This document shows, one piece after another, positions 13,636 to 22,048 of a stretch of DNA of 31,311 nucleotides. Position 1 is the stretch's first letter. Each line of letters begins with the position of its first letter. A program made the translations under genes and the position numbers. This DNA is from an uncultured Collinsella sp. (GTDB lineage Bacteria; Actinomycetota; Coriobacteriia; Coriobacteriales; Coriobacteriaceae), in assembly GCA_958346935.1 (NCBI GenBank), contig CATVTM010000017.1:1-31311 (forward strand), read 5' to 3'. The notes beneath the pieces are model-generated. The model worked only from the letters and a program-made list of their open reading frames with translations. It had not been told where the DNA came from and did no database searches.

Positions 13636-15330
13636 ATGGACGCTATCGTCAAATTCCTTGAAAAACACCAGCCCCTCTTCGACAAAATCTCGAGGAACAT
13701 TTATCTGGTGGCGATTAAGGATGGCTTTCTCTCGAATATGCCAATTGTGCTGTTCTCGAGCCTGTTCCTTCTTCTTTCGACGCTCCCTGCCTATGTAGGC
13801 ATCACGCTTCCGTCTGAGGTGCTGGATTTCTTCAATAAAATCTATGCATATACCATGGGACTTCTTGGCATTATGGTGGCCGGCACCACGGCGAGCTCAC
13901 TTGCCATGTCGATGAACCGTCGCATGCCTTCGGGTAAATCTCTCAACCCCACCTCGTGCATGGTTTGTGCCATGTGCGGCATGCTCTTGCTATCGGTGAC
14001 GAACGATGTTGTCTCGATTGGCGGAGCAGATACATCTGTTTTTGAAACCGGCTATATGGGAACCAAGGGTTTTCTCGCTGCGTTCGTAGCCGCATTCTTG
14101 ACCGTTAATATCTATAAGGTGTGCATTAGCCATAATGTGACGATCAAGCTTCCCAAAGAGGTCCCTGGCTCTATTGCGCAGAGTTTTCGCGATATCTTTG
14201 CATTTGGGTTTTCGATCCTTGCGTGCGCTTTTATCGATCTTGCGAGCCGCAAGCTGCTTGCTGTGCCGTTCGCCAATTTGGTATCCGCTCTCATCTCGCC
14301 GCTGTTCTCCGCGGTCGACACCTATCCTGGCATGGCGCTTATCGAAGGCGCGGTCGCGCTTTTCCAATTTATGGGTATCCACGGTGCTTCGGTTGTCATG
14401 AGTCCGATCAATGCTGCGCTCTACGGCAATACCGTTACCAATCTTGAGGTTTTCCAAGCAGGTGGACACCCGTCAATTGCTCTCACGCAGGACTTTACAA
14501 GCTTCATCGGCGGTCTGGGCGGTTCTGGCTGCACGTTCATCGTTCCTATTATCCTGATCATGTTTATGCGCTCCAAGCAGCTTAAAGCCATGGGCAAGGC
14601 ATCGATTATCCCGGTGATTTTTGGAGTTAACGAGCCCGTTATCTTCGGTATGCCGATTGTTCTCAATCCCTATATGTTCGTGCCCTTCCTAGTGGCTCCT
14701 ATGGTCAACGCCATTATCGGTAAATTTTTCATTGACGTCATTGGAATGAACGCCCCCATGTATACCATGCCGTGGGCGCTTCCCGGCCCAATTGGTGCGT
14801 TCCTCACCACGGGTCTCGATCTGCGTTCTCTCGTATTGATGGCAGTGCTGTTGGTCGTTGACTTTGTGATTTACTATCCGTTCTGCAAGGCGTATGACCA
14901 TCAGCTTTGTTTGGAAGAGTCTGCAAAGGAGACTGCAGGAAACTCGGATGCAGATGCTATTGCCGCACAGGAAAATGTCGCAAAAGCTCTCGAGGCGGTA
15001 AAGGACAAGGCGGAGCAGATCCGCGTGCTTGTGCTTTGCCAGGGTGCCGGCACTTCGACTCTCTTGGCAAATGCTCTTCGCGAAGGTGCCGCTGCTAAGG
15101 GTATCGATCTGGTTTCTCAGTCCGGTGCGTACGGAAGCCACTATGAGACGATGGATCAGTACAACGTGATTGTTCTGGCGCCCCAGGCACGCATGTACTA
15201 TGACGCTATGAAGGCTGATACCGATCGCCTTGGAATTAAACTGCTCACCACAAGGGGCAAGGAGTATATCGACCTTACCAACGATCCCGAAGGTGCAATT
15301 GACTGGATCGTTCAGGAGCTGGCCAAATAG
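13636..15330 (+). CDS. PTS lactose/cellobiose-family IICB transporter (copy 1)
   Basis: This 564-residue membrane protein imports a beta-glycoside while phosphorylating it. The IIC channel (about residues 1-430) has about ten hydrophobic helices and the family signatures GIHGASVV, GVNEPVIFGMPIVLNP and MPWALPGPIG. A charged Ala-rich linker leads to the IIB domain (about 460-564), whose phosphate-accepting Cys468 sits in VLVLCQGAGTS. The start is ATG 13636 behind AAAGGATG; 13606 is an upstream in-frame GTG/ATG region without a site. Unlike the other two copies it has no glycosidase gene beside it and is paired with a GntR regulator and a DUF7916-like gene. Its substrate may therefore differ. 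It would need the distant IIA (27208) or another one. Confidence 0.93.
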   Translation: MDAIVKFLEKHQPLFDKISRNIYLVAIKDGFLSNMPIVLFSSLFLLLSTLPAYVGITLPSEVLDFFNKIYAYTMGLLGIMVAGTTASSLAMSMNRRMPSGKSLNPTSCMVCAMCGMLLLSVTNDVVSIGGADTSVFETGYMGTKGFLAAFVAAFLTVNIYKVCISHNVTIKLPKEVPGSIAQSFRDIFAFGFSILACAFIDLASRKLLAVPFANLVSALISPLFSAVDTYPGMALIEGAVALFQFMGIHGASVVMSPINAALYGNTVTNLEVFQAGGHPSIALTQDFTSFIGGLGGSGCTFIVPIILIMFMRSKQLKAMGKASIIPVIFGVNEPVIFGMPIVLNPYMFVPFLVAPMVNAIIGKFFIDVIGMNAPMYTMPWALPGPIGAFLTTGLDLRSLVLMAVLLVVDFVIYYPFCKAYDHQLCLEESAKETAGNSDADAIAAQENVAKALEAVKDKAEQIRVLVLCQGAGTSTLLANALREGAAAKGIDLVSQSGAYGSHYETMDQYNVIVLAPQARMYYDAMKADTDRLGIKLLTTRGKEYIDLTNDPEGAIDWIVQELAK

Positions 15331-15366
15331 TTGATGCACTCCGTCGTTGATTCGTCTATGTATAGT

Positions 15367-15399
15367 ACGGCCCCGCAGCTTATTGAGCTGCGGGGCCGT
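15367..15399 (+). terminator. Terminator of lacE copy 1
   Basis: ACGGCCCCGCAGCT (15367-15380) pairs with AGCTGCGGGGCCGT (15386-15399) over 14 bp with a TATTG loop. It is followed by ATTTCG, a short T-run, 37 bases after the stop codon. Confidence 0.88.
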
Positions 15400-15492
15400 A
15401 TTTCGTTGAGTATCCAATTGAGACAATGAGCGCAACCGTCGTGAGATCGCATTTGCGCTCTCCGAGTCACCGACAAGCTACCTTCCATCCAT

Positions 15493-15784
15493 GTGACCAA
15501 TTCGCTTTCGGTCTATAACCTGCTTGAGGCGCGCGAAGACTGCGACCTGTGCCTCGTGGGCGGCATGTACCGTCGCCGCACCGCCGCCTTTGTGGGACCA
15601 ACAGCCGAGGATGCCCTGCGTGCGCTGGGCATCGACGCGGCGTTTATCGGTGCCAACGGCATTCTGGACGGCGACGTGTCTACATCCAACATGGAAGAGG
15701 GCCGCATCCAGCAGCTCGCCTTTAGCAAGGCCGACTCGCGCTATCTGATCGCCGACTCCAGCAAGATCGGCAGGCGATACTTCT
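15493..15784 (+). pseudogene. Truncated DeoR/LacR copy (middle of effector domain only)
   Basis: These 292 bases match 10899-11190 of the DeoR gene at the same spacing, with no gaps and roughly nine in ten bases equal. The frame encodes VTNSLSVYNLLEAREDCDLCLVGGMYRRRT through SKADSRYLIADSSKIG, then runs into unrelated sequence and stops at 15831. The DNA-binding domain and the C-terminus are missing, so the fragment cannot be a repressor. Most differences are silent third-position changes, so the source was a functional paralogue that diverged under selection before truncation, rather than a recent copy of the gene at 10530. Confidence 0.9.
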
Positions 15785-15868
15785 GCCCCTGCCGGCGCGG
15801 GGATTATCGCTTCACAATGACACGCAAATAATTTTGGGCAACAAGGATGAGGCTATTCTGGGATATGA

Positions 15869-17101
15869 CTAGACTCCGTATTTCGTCTTTATGTCCTTTG
15901 AGAATGAATCGTAGTCTTCATAGAGCCCCTCTCTGCTTTCATCCTCGGCGTGGCTTACACGTTCAAGGAGCTTATCCTTTGGAGCCTCTTTTGTTATTGC
16001 GGCCTCGCTATCGGGTATTGTGGATTGCAAGAATAGTTCTAGAGCATGGACGTCTTTGAGTATGTAGCCCGTCGAACGACCCGCCCCTGTTTTTTCGATT
16101 GCGCTGCAACTAACAAGCCGACTGAGGGTTCGTTTAACGGTAACCTCGCTGATATCGGGGCAGTTGGATTGGATGTCTGATTTCTTAATGACGCCGGGTC
16201 TCTGTTGAAATAGAACGGCGATGCGCGCTTGCTTCGACATGGGACGAGTGCTTGATTCAATTAGGGTACGCTGCTCGAGCTGTCGGTAGGCGGCCAGGGT
16301 TGTTCCGAGCATGAAACGGATAAAGGGTGCTTCGGTGTTTTGATTTTCATTCCATCCGGTGGAGCTTGCAGCGAGGGCGTTGTAGTAAAGCGCTTTGTTG
16401 TCTTCAATAAGTCGTTCGATGCTGATGTAACGCGCAACGTCGTATCCAGTCTTTTCGAGCAGCAGCGTTGTAAGGAGCCGACTCATCCTGCCATTGCCAT
16501 CGTTGAAGGGATGAATGCTGACAAAATCGAAGATAAAGCGGAGCGATATAAGGAGGGGATCGCAAACTTGGCGAGATAAAGCATCGTTGAGGGACTGGCA
16601 GGCTTCTTTAATAAGTCCCGGGGTTGCTAGAGCCGAAGGGGGCCTAAAGCGCACAAATCGATTACCTTGATCGTCAATGGAGACGATTTCGTTATCGCTA
16701 TCCTTCCAATGGCCTCCATACGAGATTGCCGTGTGCGCCATGAGGTCACGATGCAACTGCAAAATGACCGATGGCGTTACGGGAATGGAATCGTGTTGCT
16801 CGTGAATAAGCGACAGCACATCTCGGTATCCAGCGATTTCTTCCTCTGCGCGGGAGCTTGGCTTGGCGGAATACGCCATGATTGCTTTGAGTCTTTTTTG
16901 GGTGGTAACAATTCCTTCAAGTCCGTTGGAGGATTGGGTGCTTTGGATCTTAGCTTCCTCCATAAGGGACGATAGAAGTTCGGGTTTGACTTGACTCAGA
17001 ACAAGCTGTCGGCCTTTATGTTCGCATATCGAGAGAAGGAGATTGGTGATTGGGGTTGCTTCGAGTTCCGCTGGGACTGTGGTGTAATCGAACTGGCGCA
17101 T
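15869..17101 (-). CDS. Fic-domain protein (AMP transferase) with C-terminal winged helix
   Basis: The 410-residue protein carries the complete Fic active site HPFNDGNGRMSR (197-208), with catalytic His197, and a target-binding flap near GGHWKDSDNEIVSI (129-142). Before it lies the inhibitory-helix signature S-x-x-x-E-G (S58, E62, G63 in SSNGLEGI), typical of self-inhibited Fic proteins. The C-terminal part (about 290-355) looks like a winged helix (KSDIQSNCPDISEVTVKRTLSRLV). Fic enzymes attach AMP to target proteins. The start is ATG 17101 with AAAGGAG upstream. A striking four-part inverted repeat lies just before the gene, suggesting autoregulation. No antitoxin gene is seen, in line with the built-in inhibitory helix. 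Confidence 0.93.
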   Translation of the reverse strand: MRQFDYTTVPAELEATPITNLLLSICEHKGRQLVLSQVKPELLSSLMEEAKIQSTQSSNGLEGIVTTQKRLKAIMAYSAKPSSRAEEEIAGYRDVLSLIHEQHDSIPVTPSVILQLHRDLMAHTAISYGGHWKDSDNEIVSIDDQGNRFVRFRPPSALATPGLIKEACQSLNDALSRQVCDPLLISLRFIFDFVSIHPFNDGNGRMSRLLTTLLLEKTGYDVARYISIERLIEDNKALYYNALAASSTGWNENQNTEAPFIRFMLGTTLAAYRQLEQRTLIESSTRPMSKQARIAVLFQQRPGVIKKSDIQSNCPDISEVTVKRTLSRLVSCSAIEKTGAGRSTGYILKDVHALELFLQSTIPDSEAAITKEAPKDKLLERVSHAEDESREGLYEDYDSFSKDIKTKYGV

Positions 17102-17112
17102 GCGGCTCCTTT

Positions 17113-17181
17113 CGGTATCACGAACATACTTTCGATATCATAATACCATTAAATGATACCGAAAGTATGTTCGTGATACCG
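17113..17181. promoter_or_regulatory. Four-part operator upstream of the fic gene
   Basis: Arms at 17113-17141 and 17153-17181 are inverted copies of 29 bases with one difference. Each arm holds two copies of the unit TGATACCG or its complement (17113, 17133, 17154, 17174), 20-21 bases apart, that is, two helical turns. The centre of each arm, CGAACATACTTTCG, is also one base from a LexA box. The first arm starts 12 bases before the ATG. Confidence 0.7.
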
Positions 17182-17239
17182 AAAACTAGAAACCATGCTT
17201 CATAACTGCTTGGAAAGTTCGGATTTGACTATCTTATTG

Positions 17240-17294
17240 TCTTGATCTGTAACAGGTAGACGGTCGAAAGTGGGCTACGTGTTACAGATTGAGA
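17240..17294. repeat. REP-like palindrome, copy 3
   Basis: TCTTGATCTGTAACA (17240-17254) and TGTTACAGATTGAGA (17280-17294) are arms with two differences, around a 25-base centre. A run of six T follows. It forms a pair with copy 4, 19 bases away. Confidence 0.8.
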
Positions 17295-17313
17295 TTTTTT
17301 GACCGGACTCCTG

Positions 17314-17374
17314 TTTGTCTCGATCTGTAACATTTAAGACCGAAAATCCCAGTTAGATGTTACAGATCGAGACG
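17314..17374. repeat. REP-like palindrome, copy 4
   Basis: GTCTCGATCTGTAACA (17317-17332) and TGTTACAGATCGAGAC (17358-17373) form a perfect 16-bp inverted repeat around a centre containing AAGACCGAAAATCCC. It lies just beyond the lacG copy 1 terminator. Confidence 0.85.
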
Positions 17375-17401
17375 AATGATCCGCTCGGGCCCACCAAAAA
17401 C

Positions 17402-17444
17402 AAAAAGGCCGCATACGAACCCGTGGAGGGATTCGCATGCGGCC
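17402..17444 (-). terminator. Terminator of the lacE-lacG operon 1
   Basis: On the minus strand GGCCGCATGCGAA pairs with TTCGTATGCGGCC (17407-17444 overall, one mismatch), followed by TTTTTG. It lies 22 bases past the lacG stop codon. Confidence 0.9.
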
Positions 17445-17466
17445 GACAGGGGGTATGCGGCAAAAG

Positions 17467-18888
17467 TTAGGCCATGAGCAGGCCGGTCTCCGCGACGTTC
17501 TTGTACCAGTACGCGCTCGCCTTGGGGTAGCGCTTCTGGGTCTCGAAGTCGATGTAGAACAGGCCATAGCGCTTGTTGTAGCCGTTGGTCCAGGAGAACT
17601 GGTCCTGCAGCGACCACACAAAGTAGCCGTCGACGTTCACGCCGCCGTCGATTGCCTTGAGGATCCACGCGAGATGCTGACGCATGTAGTCGATGCGAGG
17701 GGCGTCGTCGATAAAGCCGTCCTCAAAGTCGTCCTTATAGCCCATGCCGTTCTCGGTGATGTAAATCTTCTTGTAGTTGGGGTAATCGTTCTTAATGCGC
17801 AGCAGCAGGTCGTACAGGCCTTCGGGATAGATAATCCAGTCCCAATCGGTGGTGGGTACGCCTTCACGCACGCATGACTCGCCCACGCCCTTGAGGAACC
17901 AGCGCGAGGAGCCCTTGTCGCCAGTGCCATTGTGGTTGATGTCATTTTCGCCCTCGGCGGCACGCAGGAACTGGCACTTGTAGGTGTTGACGCCCAGGCA
18001 ATCGTTGTAGGGGAGCGCGGCGGTCAGCGCGGCGATGTCCTCGTCGCGGACGTCGAGCTCGCCGCCGGCGATATGGGCCAGCTTGGTCGCAGCCTCCATG
18101 GTGTCGGCTGCATAGTGGCCGCGGAAGGTGGCGTCGAGTACCCAGCGGTTGTTGATGACATCGGCCATGCGAGCTGCCTCGCAGTCGGCGGCGTTGTTGG
18201 GGTCGAGGGGATACTTGGGCTCCAGGTTCTGGACAATGCCGATCTCGCCCTCAAAGCCGCCCTCATGGAAGGCGACGACAGCCTTGGCATGGGCCACCAT
18301 CATGTTGTGCATGAGCTGGAAGGCCTTGTCCAGGCGATACTTCTCGCCGTGCGGCCAGTTGCCGACGATAAAGCTGCCCTCGGCGGTCGCGGGGATCTCG
18401 TTAAAGGTAAACCAGTGCTTGACCTCGGTGAACTCGGCAAAGCAGAACTTGGCGTACTCGACGAAGGCGTCGATTGTCGTGCGCGTCAAGAAGCCCTCGC
18501 CGCCGTCCTGGTAGAAGGCCTCGGGCGTATCGAAGTGATCGAGCGTGACATAGGGGATAACGCCGGCTTTATTGCAGGTGGCAAAGAGCTCGTGATAGAA
18601 GGCAACACCCTCGGGGTTAATCTCACCAGTGCCGCTGGGGAGGATACGGCTCCAAGCGATGGAGACACGGATACCGTTGATGCCGAAGCGCTGGCACAGG
18701 TCGATATCGACCGGGTACTTGTTGTAGAAATCGCTTGCGGGATCGGGGGAGAAGCGACCCTGAGCAGCCAGGAAATCGTCCCAGGGCACTTTGCCCTTGC
18801 CGTGCGTACGGGTCTCGCCCTCAACCTGGTAAGCAGCGGTGGCGCCGCCAAACACAAAGCCGTCGGGGAACTGCATGGGGTTGGTCAT
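17467..18888 (-). CDS. lacG: 6-phospho-beta-galactosidase, GH1 (copy 1)
   Basis: This 473-residue GH1 enzyme hydrolyses phosphorylated beta-galactosides imported by the PTS. The acid/base Glu164 is in WFTFNEI and the nucleophile Glu379 is in ITENGMG. The phosphate-binding set Ser432, Trp433, Lys439 and Tyr441 (FSWTNGYNKRYG) has the same spacing as S428/W429/K435/Y437 of Lactococcus LacG. This favours 6-phospho-sugar substrates, and galactosides over free sugars. AAAGGATG lies just before the ATG. It follows lacE copy 2 on the same strand after a 76-base gap holding a hairpin, so the two form an operon under the divergent LacI. A 6-phospho-beta-glucosidase specificity cannot be ruled out from sequence alone. 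Confidence 0.92.
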   Translation of the reverse strand: MTNPMQFPDGFVFGGATAAYQVEGETRTHGKGKVPWDDFLAAQGRFSPDPASDFYNKYPVDIDLCQRFGINGIRVSIAWSRILPSGTGEINPEGVAFYHELFATCNKAGVIPYVTLDHFDTPEAFYQDGGEGFLTRTTIDAFVEYAKFCFAEFTEVKHWFTFNEIPATAEGSFIVGNWPHGEKYRLDKAFQLMHNMMVAHAKAVVAFHEGGFEGEIGIVQNLEPKYPLDPNNAADCEAARMADVINNRWVLDATFRGHYAADTMEAATKLAHIAGGELDVRDEDIAALTAALPYNDCLGVNTYKCQFLRAAEGENDINHNGTGDKGSSRWFLKGVGESCVREGVPTTDWDWIIYPEGLYDLLLRIKNDYPNYKKIYITENGMGYKDDFEDGFIDDAPRIDYMRQHLAWILKAIDGGVNVDGYFVWSLQDQFSWTNGYNKRYGLFYIDFETQKRYPKASAYWYKNVAETGLLMA

Positions 18889-18922
18889 GAGTCATCCTTT
18901 CTGTGGGATTCGAATAGGGAGA

Positions 18923-18949
18923 GGTGCCCGAACTGGGGATCCGGGCACC
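18923..18949 (-). terminator. Intercistronic hairpin between lacE and lacG (operon 1)
   Basis: GGTGCCCG (18923-18930) and CGGGCACC (18942-18949) form an 8-bp GC stem in the 76-base gap. There is no T-run, so it is more likely an RNA stability or processing element than a terminator. Confidence 0.45.
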
Positions 18950-18964
18950 AACAGAGGGAGGAAC

Positions 18965-20743
18965 CTAGTCGAGGTTCTCGCGGAGCCACTTAATGGCGCC
19001 GGCGGGATCGCGGGTAAGGTCGATATATTCCTTACCGCGGGGAGCGAGCAGCTTAATGCCCAGGCGATCGGTGTCGGCCTTCATGTCGTTGTAGTAGCTA
19101 CGAACCTGCGGGGCAAGCACGATAACGTCGTACTGATCCATGATGGCAGTGTGCTGGCCATAAGCGCCGGCAGAGGAAGCGATGTTCTCTCCGGTCTGCG
19201 CGGCACCTTCCTTGATGGCATTGGCAAGCATGGCAGAGGTGCCGGCGCCGGCGCACAGGACGAGGACCTTCAGGCCGTCGACATCCTTCTTGGCGGATGC
19301 ATCGGCAGCGGGCTCGGACTGGTCGGCGACAGGCTTGCTGTCGGCGACAGCGGCGGTCGGCTCGACGGAAGCGGTAGCCTGCTCGACAGCGGGCGCAGAG
19401 GCGTCGGCGGCGATGGCGGCGGCACCATCGGACTCGAGACCCAGCTCGGCGGCGCGCTCGGCCTCCTGGTCGCAGAGCAGCTTATCGTATGCCTTCAAGA
19501 ACGGCAGGTAGATGATGGCATCCAGCAAGATGATGATCGCGACAAATACAAGGGCAATAAGCTGGAAGTTCGTGGTGATGAAAATGCCGATGGGGGCGGG
19601 GGTGGCCCAAGGCACCACGAAGGAGAAGCCGTTCATGCCCACGTTATCGATAAAGAACTTGGCAACACTCACGTTGACGCAACCGGCGGCAACAAAGGGG
19701 ATGAGCATGTAGGGGTTAAGGATCATCGGCGCGCCAAAGAGCAGCGGTTCGTTGACGGCGAAGGCAACAGGAACAATCGAGGCCTTACCGACGGCTTTGA
19801 GCTGCTTGGACTTCATAAAGAGAATCAGCAGAAGCGGCACGATGAACGTGGCGCCGGTGCCGCCGAACTCACCCACGAGCGACATGTTAAAGGTGAGGGA
19901 GTGGGCGGGGTGGCCACCGGCCAGCAGAACCTGCAGGTTCTCGGCCTGGTTGGCAAGACGGATGGGGTCGATGCCCGGCTGGACGATCGAGGGGCCGTGG
20001 ACGCCGATGAACCAGAAGAACGCGGTGGCTGCCTGGATAAGGATAAGGCCAGGATAGGTTTCTGCAGCGGTAAAGAGCGGGGAGAGCAGTTTGATAAGCA
20101 GCTCGGAGAACGGAACGCCCATGAGGTTGCGCACGATGACATCGATGATGCCGCAGATGATGACGGCGCCGCCAAAGGGGATGATGTCGCGGAAGTTCTG
20201 AGCGATGGCGCCCGGGACCTCCTTGGGCAGCTTGATGGTCAGATCGCGCGAGACGCAGAACTTATAGACCCACACGGTAATGAACGCGGCGATATAGGCC
20301 GAGAACAGACCGCGCGTACCCATGCTGGTGCAATCGAAGACCGAAAGTTCGGAGCCGTTGAACTTGGTGGTGAACTGCGTGACTGCGAGCAGCAGCATGC
20401 TGCACTGGGCGGCCACCATGGTGGAACCGTCGTTGAGCACTTTGCCGGCGGGCATGCGACGGTTCATGGAAGCCGTAAAGTTCTTGGCGGTGGTGCCGGC
20501 AACCATGATGCCCATGACACCCATGGTGAAGTTGTAGAGCTTGTTGCACCAGTCGATGAGCGGTTGGGGCAAGGTGATGCCGACCACGCCGGGAAGCGTG
20601 GCGATCAGCAGGAAGATCGAAGAGGTGAGGACGATGGGCATGCACCCAAGGAATCCGTCCTTAATGGCCTGGAGGTAGATGTTCCTCGAGATCTTCTCAA
20701 AGAACGGTTGATGCTTTTCGAGCATCTTTACGATGGCGTCCAT
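18965..20743 (-). CDS. lacE: PTS lactose-family IICB transporter (copy 2)
   Basis: This 592-residue protein starts at ATG 20743 with AAAGGAG 5 bases upstream and is first in the lacE-lacG operon. The IIC part (about 1-430) has family signatures GVHGPSIV, AVNEPLLFGAPMILNP and VPWATPAPIG with about ten membrane helices. A long Ala/Asp-rich linker (about 435-485) connects to the IIB domain with Cys497 in VLVLCAGAGTS, which passes phosphate from IIA to the sugar. It resembles copy 1 more closely than copy 3 in the N-terminus (MDAIVKMLEKHQPFFEKISRNIYL). The IIA partner is likely LacF at 27208, the only one in the window. Confidence 0.93.
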   Translation of the reverse strand: MDAIVKMLEKHQPFFEKISRNIYLQAIKDGFLGCMPIVLTSSIFLLIATLPGVVGITLPQPLIDWCNKLYNFTMGVMGIMVAGTTAKNFTASMNRRMPAGKVLNDGSTMVAAQCSMLLLAVTQFTTKFNGSELSVFDCTSMGTRGLFSAYIAAFITVWVYKFCVSRDLTIKLPKEVPGAIAQNFRDIIPFGGAVIICGIIDVIVRNLMGVPFSELLIKLLSPLFTAAETYPGLILIQAATAFFWFIGVHGPSIVQPGIDPIRLANQAENLQVLLAGGHPAHSLTFNMSLVGEFGGTGATFIVPLLLILFMKSKQLKAVGKASIVPVAFAVNEPLLFGAPMILNPYMLIPFVAAGCVNVSVAKFFIDNVGMNGFSFVVPWATPAPIGIFITTNFQLIALVFVAIIILLDAIIYLPFLKAYDKLLCDQEAERAAELGLESDGAAAIAADASAPAVEQATASVEPTAAVADSKPVADQSEPAADASAKKDVDGLKVLVLCAGAGTSAMLANAIKEGAAQTGENIASSAGAYGQHTAIMDQYDVIVLAPQVRSYYNDMKADTDRLGIKLLAPRGKEYIDLTRDPAGAIKWLRENLD

Positions 20744-20839
20744 AGAGCTCCTTTGCTGCTTGATGCGCGATGTATGTGGATGGAACTGGTCGTCGATGGA
20801 TGGTCAGGACTGCCCGGAAACCTTCCTGCTTGAGGAAGG

Positions 20840-20881
20840 CATTAACGAAATGACAACGTTGTCATTTCGTTAATGACAACG
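20840..20881. promoter_or_regulatory. 36-bp perfect palindrome plus overlapping half site (LacI operator)
   Basis: Bases 20840-20875 read the same on both strands: each half is CATTAACGAAATGACAAC, meeting at the central CG. A further TAATGACAAC at 20871-20880 makes a second, overlapping inverted repeat (GTTGTCATT...AATGACAAC). A central CG in a symmetric 14-18-mer such as TGACAACGTTGTCA is typical of LacI-family operators. It sits between lacE copy 2 and the LacI gene at 21020. Confidence 0.8.
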
Positions 20882-21019
20882 TAAGACATTTTTGGAAGAG
20901 CAACAAGGATTTACGGGTGAACGGTCGATATTGTTCGATAAACGGCTGATTTGTCAGTCGGGCAGGTAGTGTATGCTAGAACACAAAAAACAAGCGATGC
21001 AAAACCGACTGGAGAAGTA

Positions 21020-22030
21020 GTGGCAACGATGGACAAGAAAAATGTCTCAATGAACGATGTAGCAGTTGCCGCGGGCGTTTCTCTCAAGACGGTGTCGCGC
21101 GTGATCAACGAGCCCGATAGCGTGCGAGAGTCGACACGCGATAAGGTCCATTCGGCAATGGAGGCGCTCGGGTTTCGACCCAACTTCGCCGCGCGTTCGC
21201 TCAAGTTGGGCCGTTACGGGTGCATCGGCGTGGTGCTGTTTCACTTGTCGGGCGGTGCCGTGGACATGATTGACGGTATTGCCGATGCCGCCGAAGAGCG
21301 AGGCTTTGCGCTCACGATGATCAAAAAGCGGGCGGGGGAGAAGATGACCCTTGCCGAAGCGGCGCGTAGGATGTCGCAGCTTCCCGTCGACGGCATGATT
21401 TTCAACCTGCGTCAGATGGTCGATGATTTCGATACGTTTGAGGCACCGAAGGACCTCAAGACGGTGATTATCACGCCGATGGAGCATCCTACCTGCTCTA
21501 CCGTCAGTGACGATCAAGAGGGTGGTGCGCGCATGGCGTGCGAGTGCTTCTTGAATCACGGGCACAAGAACGTGTACTTCGTCTCTGGTAAGCAAGAGTC
21601 GCTGTCGAGCCAGTGTCGTATGAAAGGTTGGCGTGCGGCACTCGAGGCGCGTGGCATTGAGCCGCCCGAGCCTCTGCAGGGCGATTGGAATGCGGATAGT
21701 GGCTATGCCGCGGGCCTTGTGCTTGCCGATAAACCCGATTGCACGGCGGTCCTCGCTGCTAACGACTGCATGGCAAACGGCGTGATGATGGCTCTACGTG
21801 ACAAAGGGCTCAGTGTGCCCGACGACGTGTCCGTGATCGGCTTCGACGATGAGCTCTACAAGACGATTCCCAACTCGATTCTGACGTCTGTGAAGTTTCG
21901 CCACCGCGAGCTGGGCATCCGTGCGCTTAACGAGGTCGTCGCAGGTCTGGAAGCCCCGAGCTCCAGAAGCCGTACGCTCGTTTCGGGCGTGCTGGTCGAG
22001 CGTTCCAGCGTAAAGGACCTGCGGGTGTAG
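21020..22030 (+). CDS. LacI-family repressor of operon 1
   Basis: The start is GTG 21020, with GGAG 5 bases upstream; ATG 21029 lies three codons inside. The 336-residue protein has an N-terminal LacI helix-turn-helix (VSMNDVAVAAGVSLKTVSRVIN) and hinge (ALGFRPNFAARSLKLGR). The periplasmic-binding-like effector domain runs from YGCIGVVLF to VKFRHRELGIRALNEVVAG. It is divergent from lacE copy 2, and the perfect palindrome between them is the likely operator, so it probably represses both itself and lacE-lacG until a sugar is present. It is a clear paralogue of the regulator at 25989. A weak promoter TTGTCA (20951)/TATGCT (20972) with a short 15-base spacer lies upstream. Confidence 0.92.
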   Translation: MATMDKKNVSMNDVAVAAGVSLKTVSRVINEPDSVRESTRDKVHSAMEALGFRPNFAARSLKLGRYGCIGVVLFHLSGGAVDMIDGIADAAEERGFALTMIKKRAGEKMTLAEAARRMSQLPVDGMIFNLRQMVDDFDTFEAPKDLKTVIITPMEHPTCSTVSDDQEGGARMACECFLNHGHKNVYFVSGKQESLSSQCRMKGWRAALEARGIEPPEPLQGDWNADSGYAAGLVLADKPDCTAVLAANDCMANGVMMALRDKGLSVPDDVSVIGFDDELYKTIPNSILTSVKFRHRELGIRALNEVVAGLEAPSSRSRTLVSGVLVERSSVKDLRV

Positions 22031-22048
22031 ACGTGCTCGGCTCGTTCA

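Noticed and set aside
18839..20833. 664-codon plus-strand frame opposite lacE copy 2
   Set aside because: Antisense shadow caused by high GC in the third codon position; composition is Gly/Asp/His-rich with no recognisable domain, while lacE is certain.
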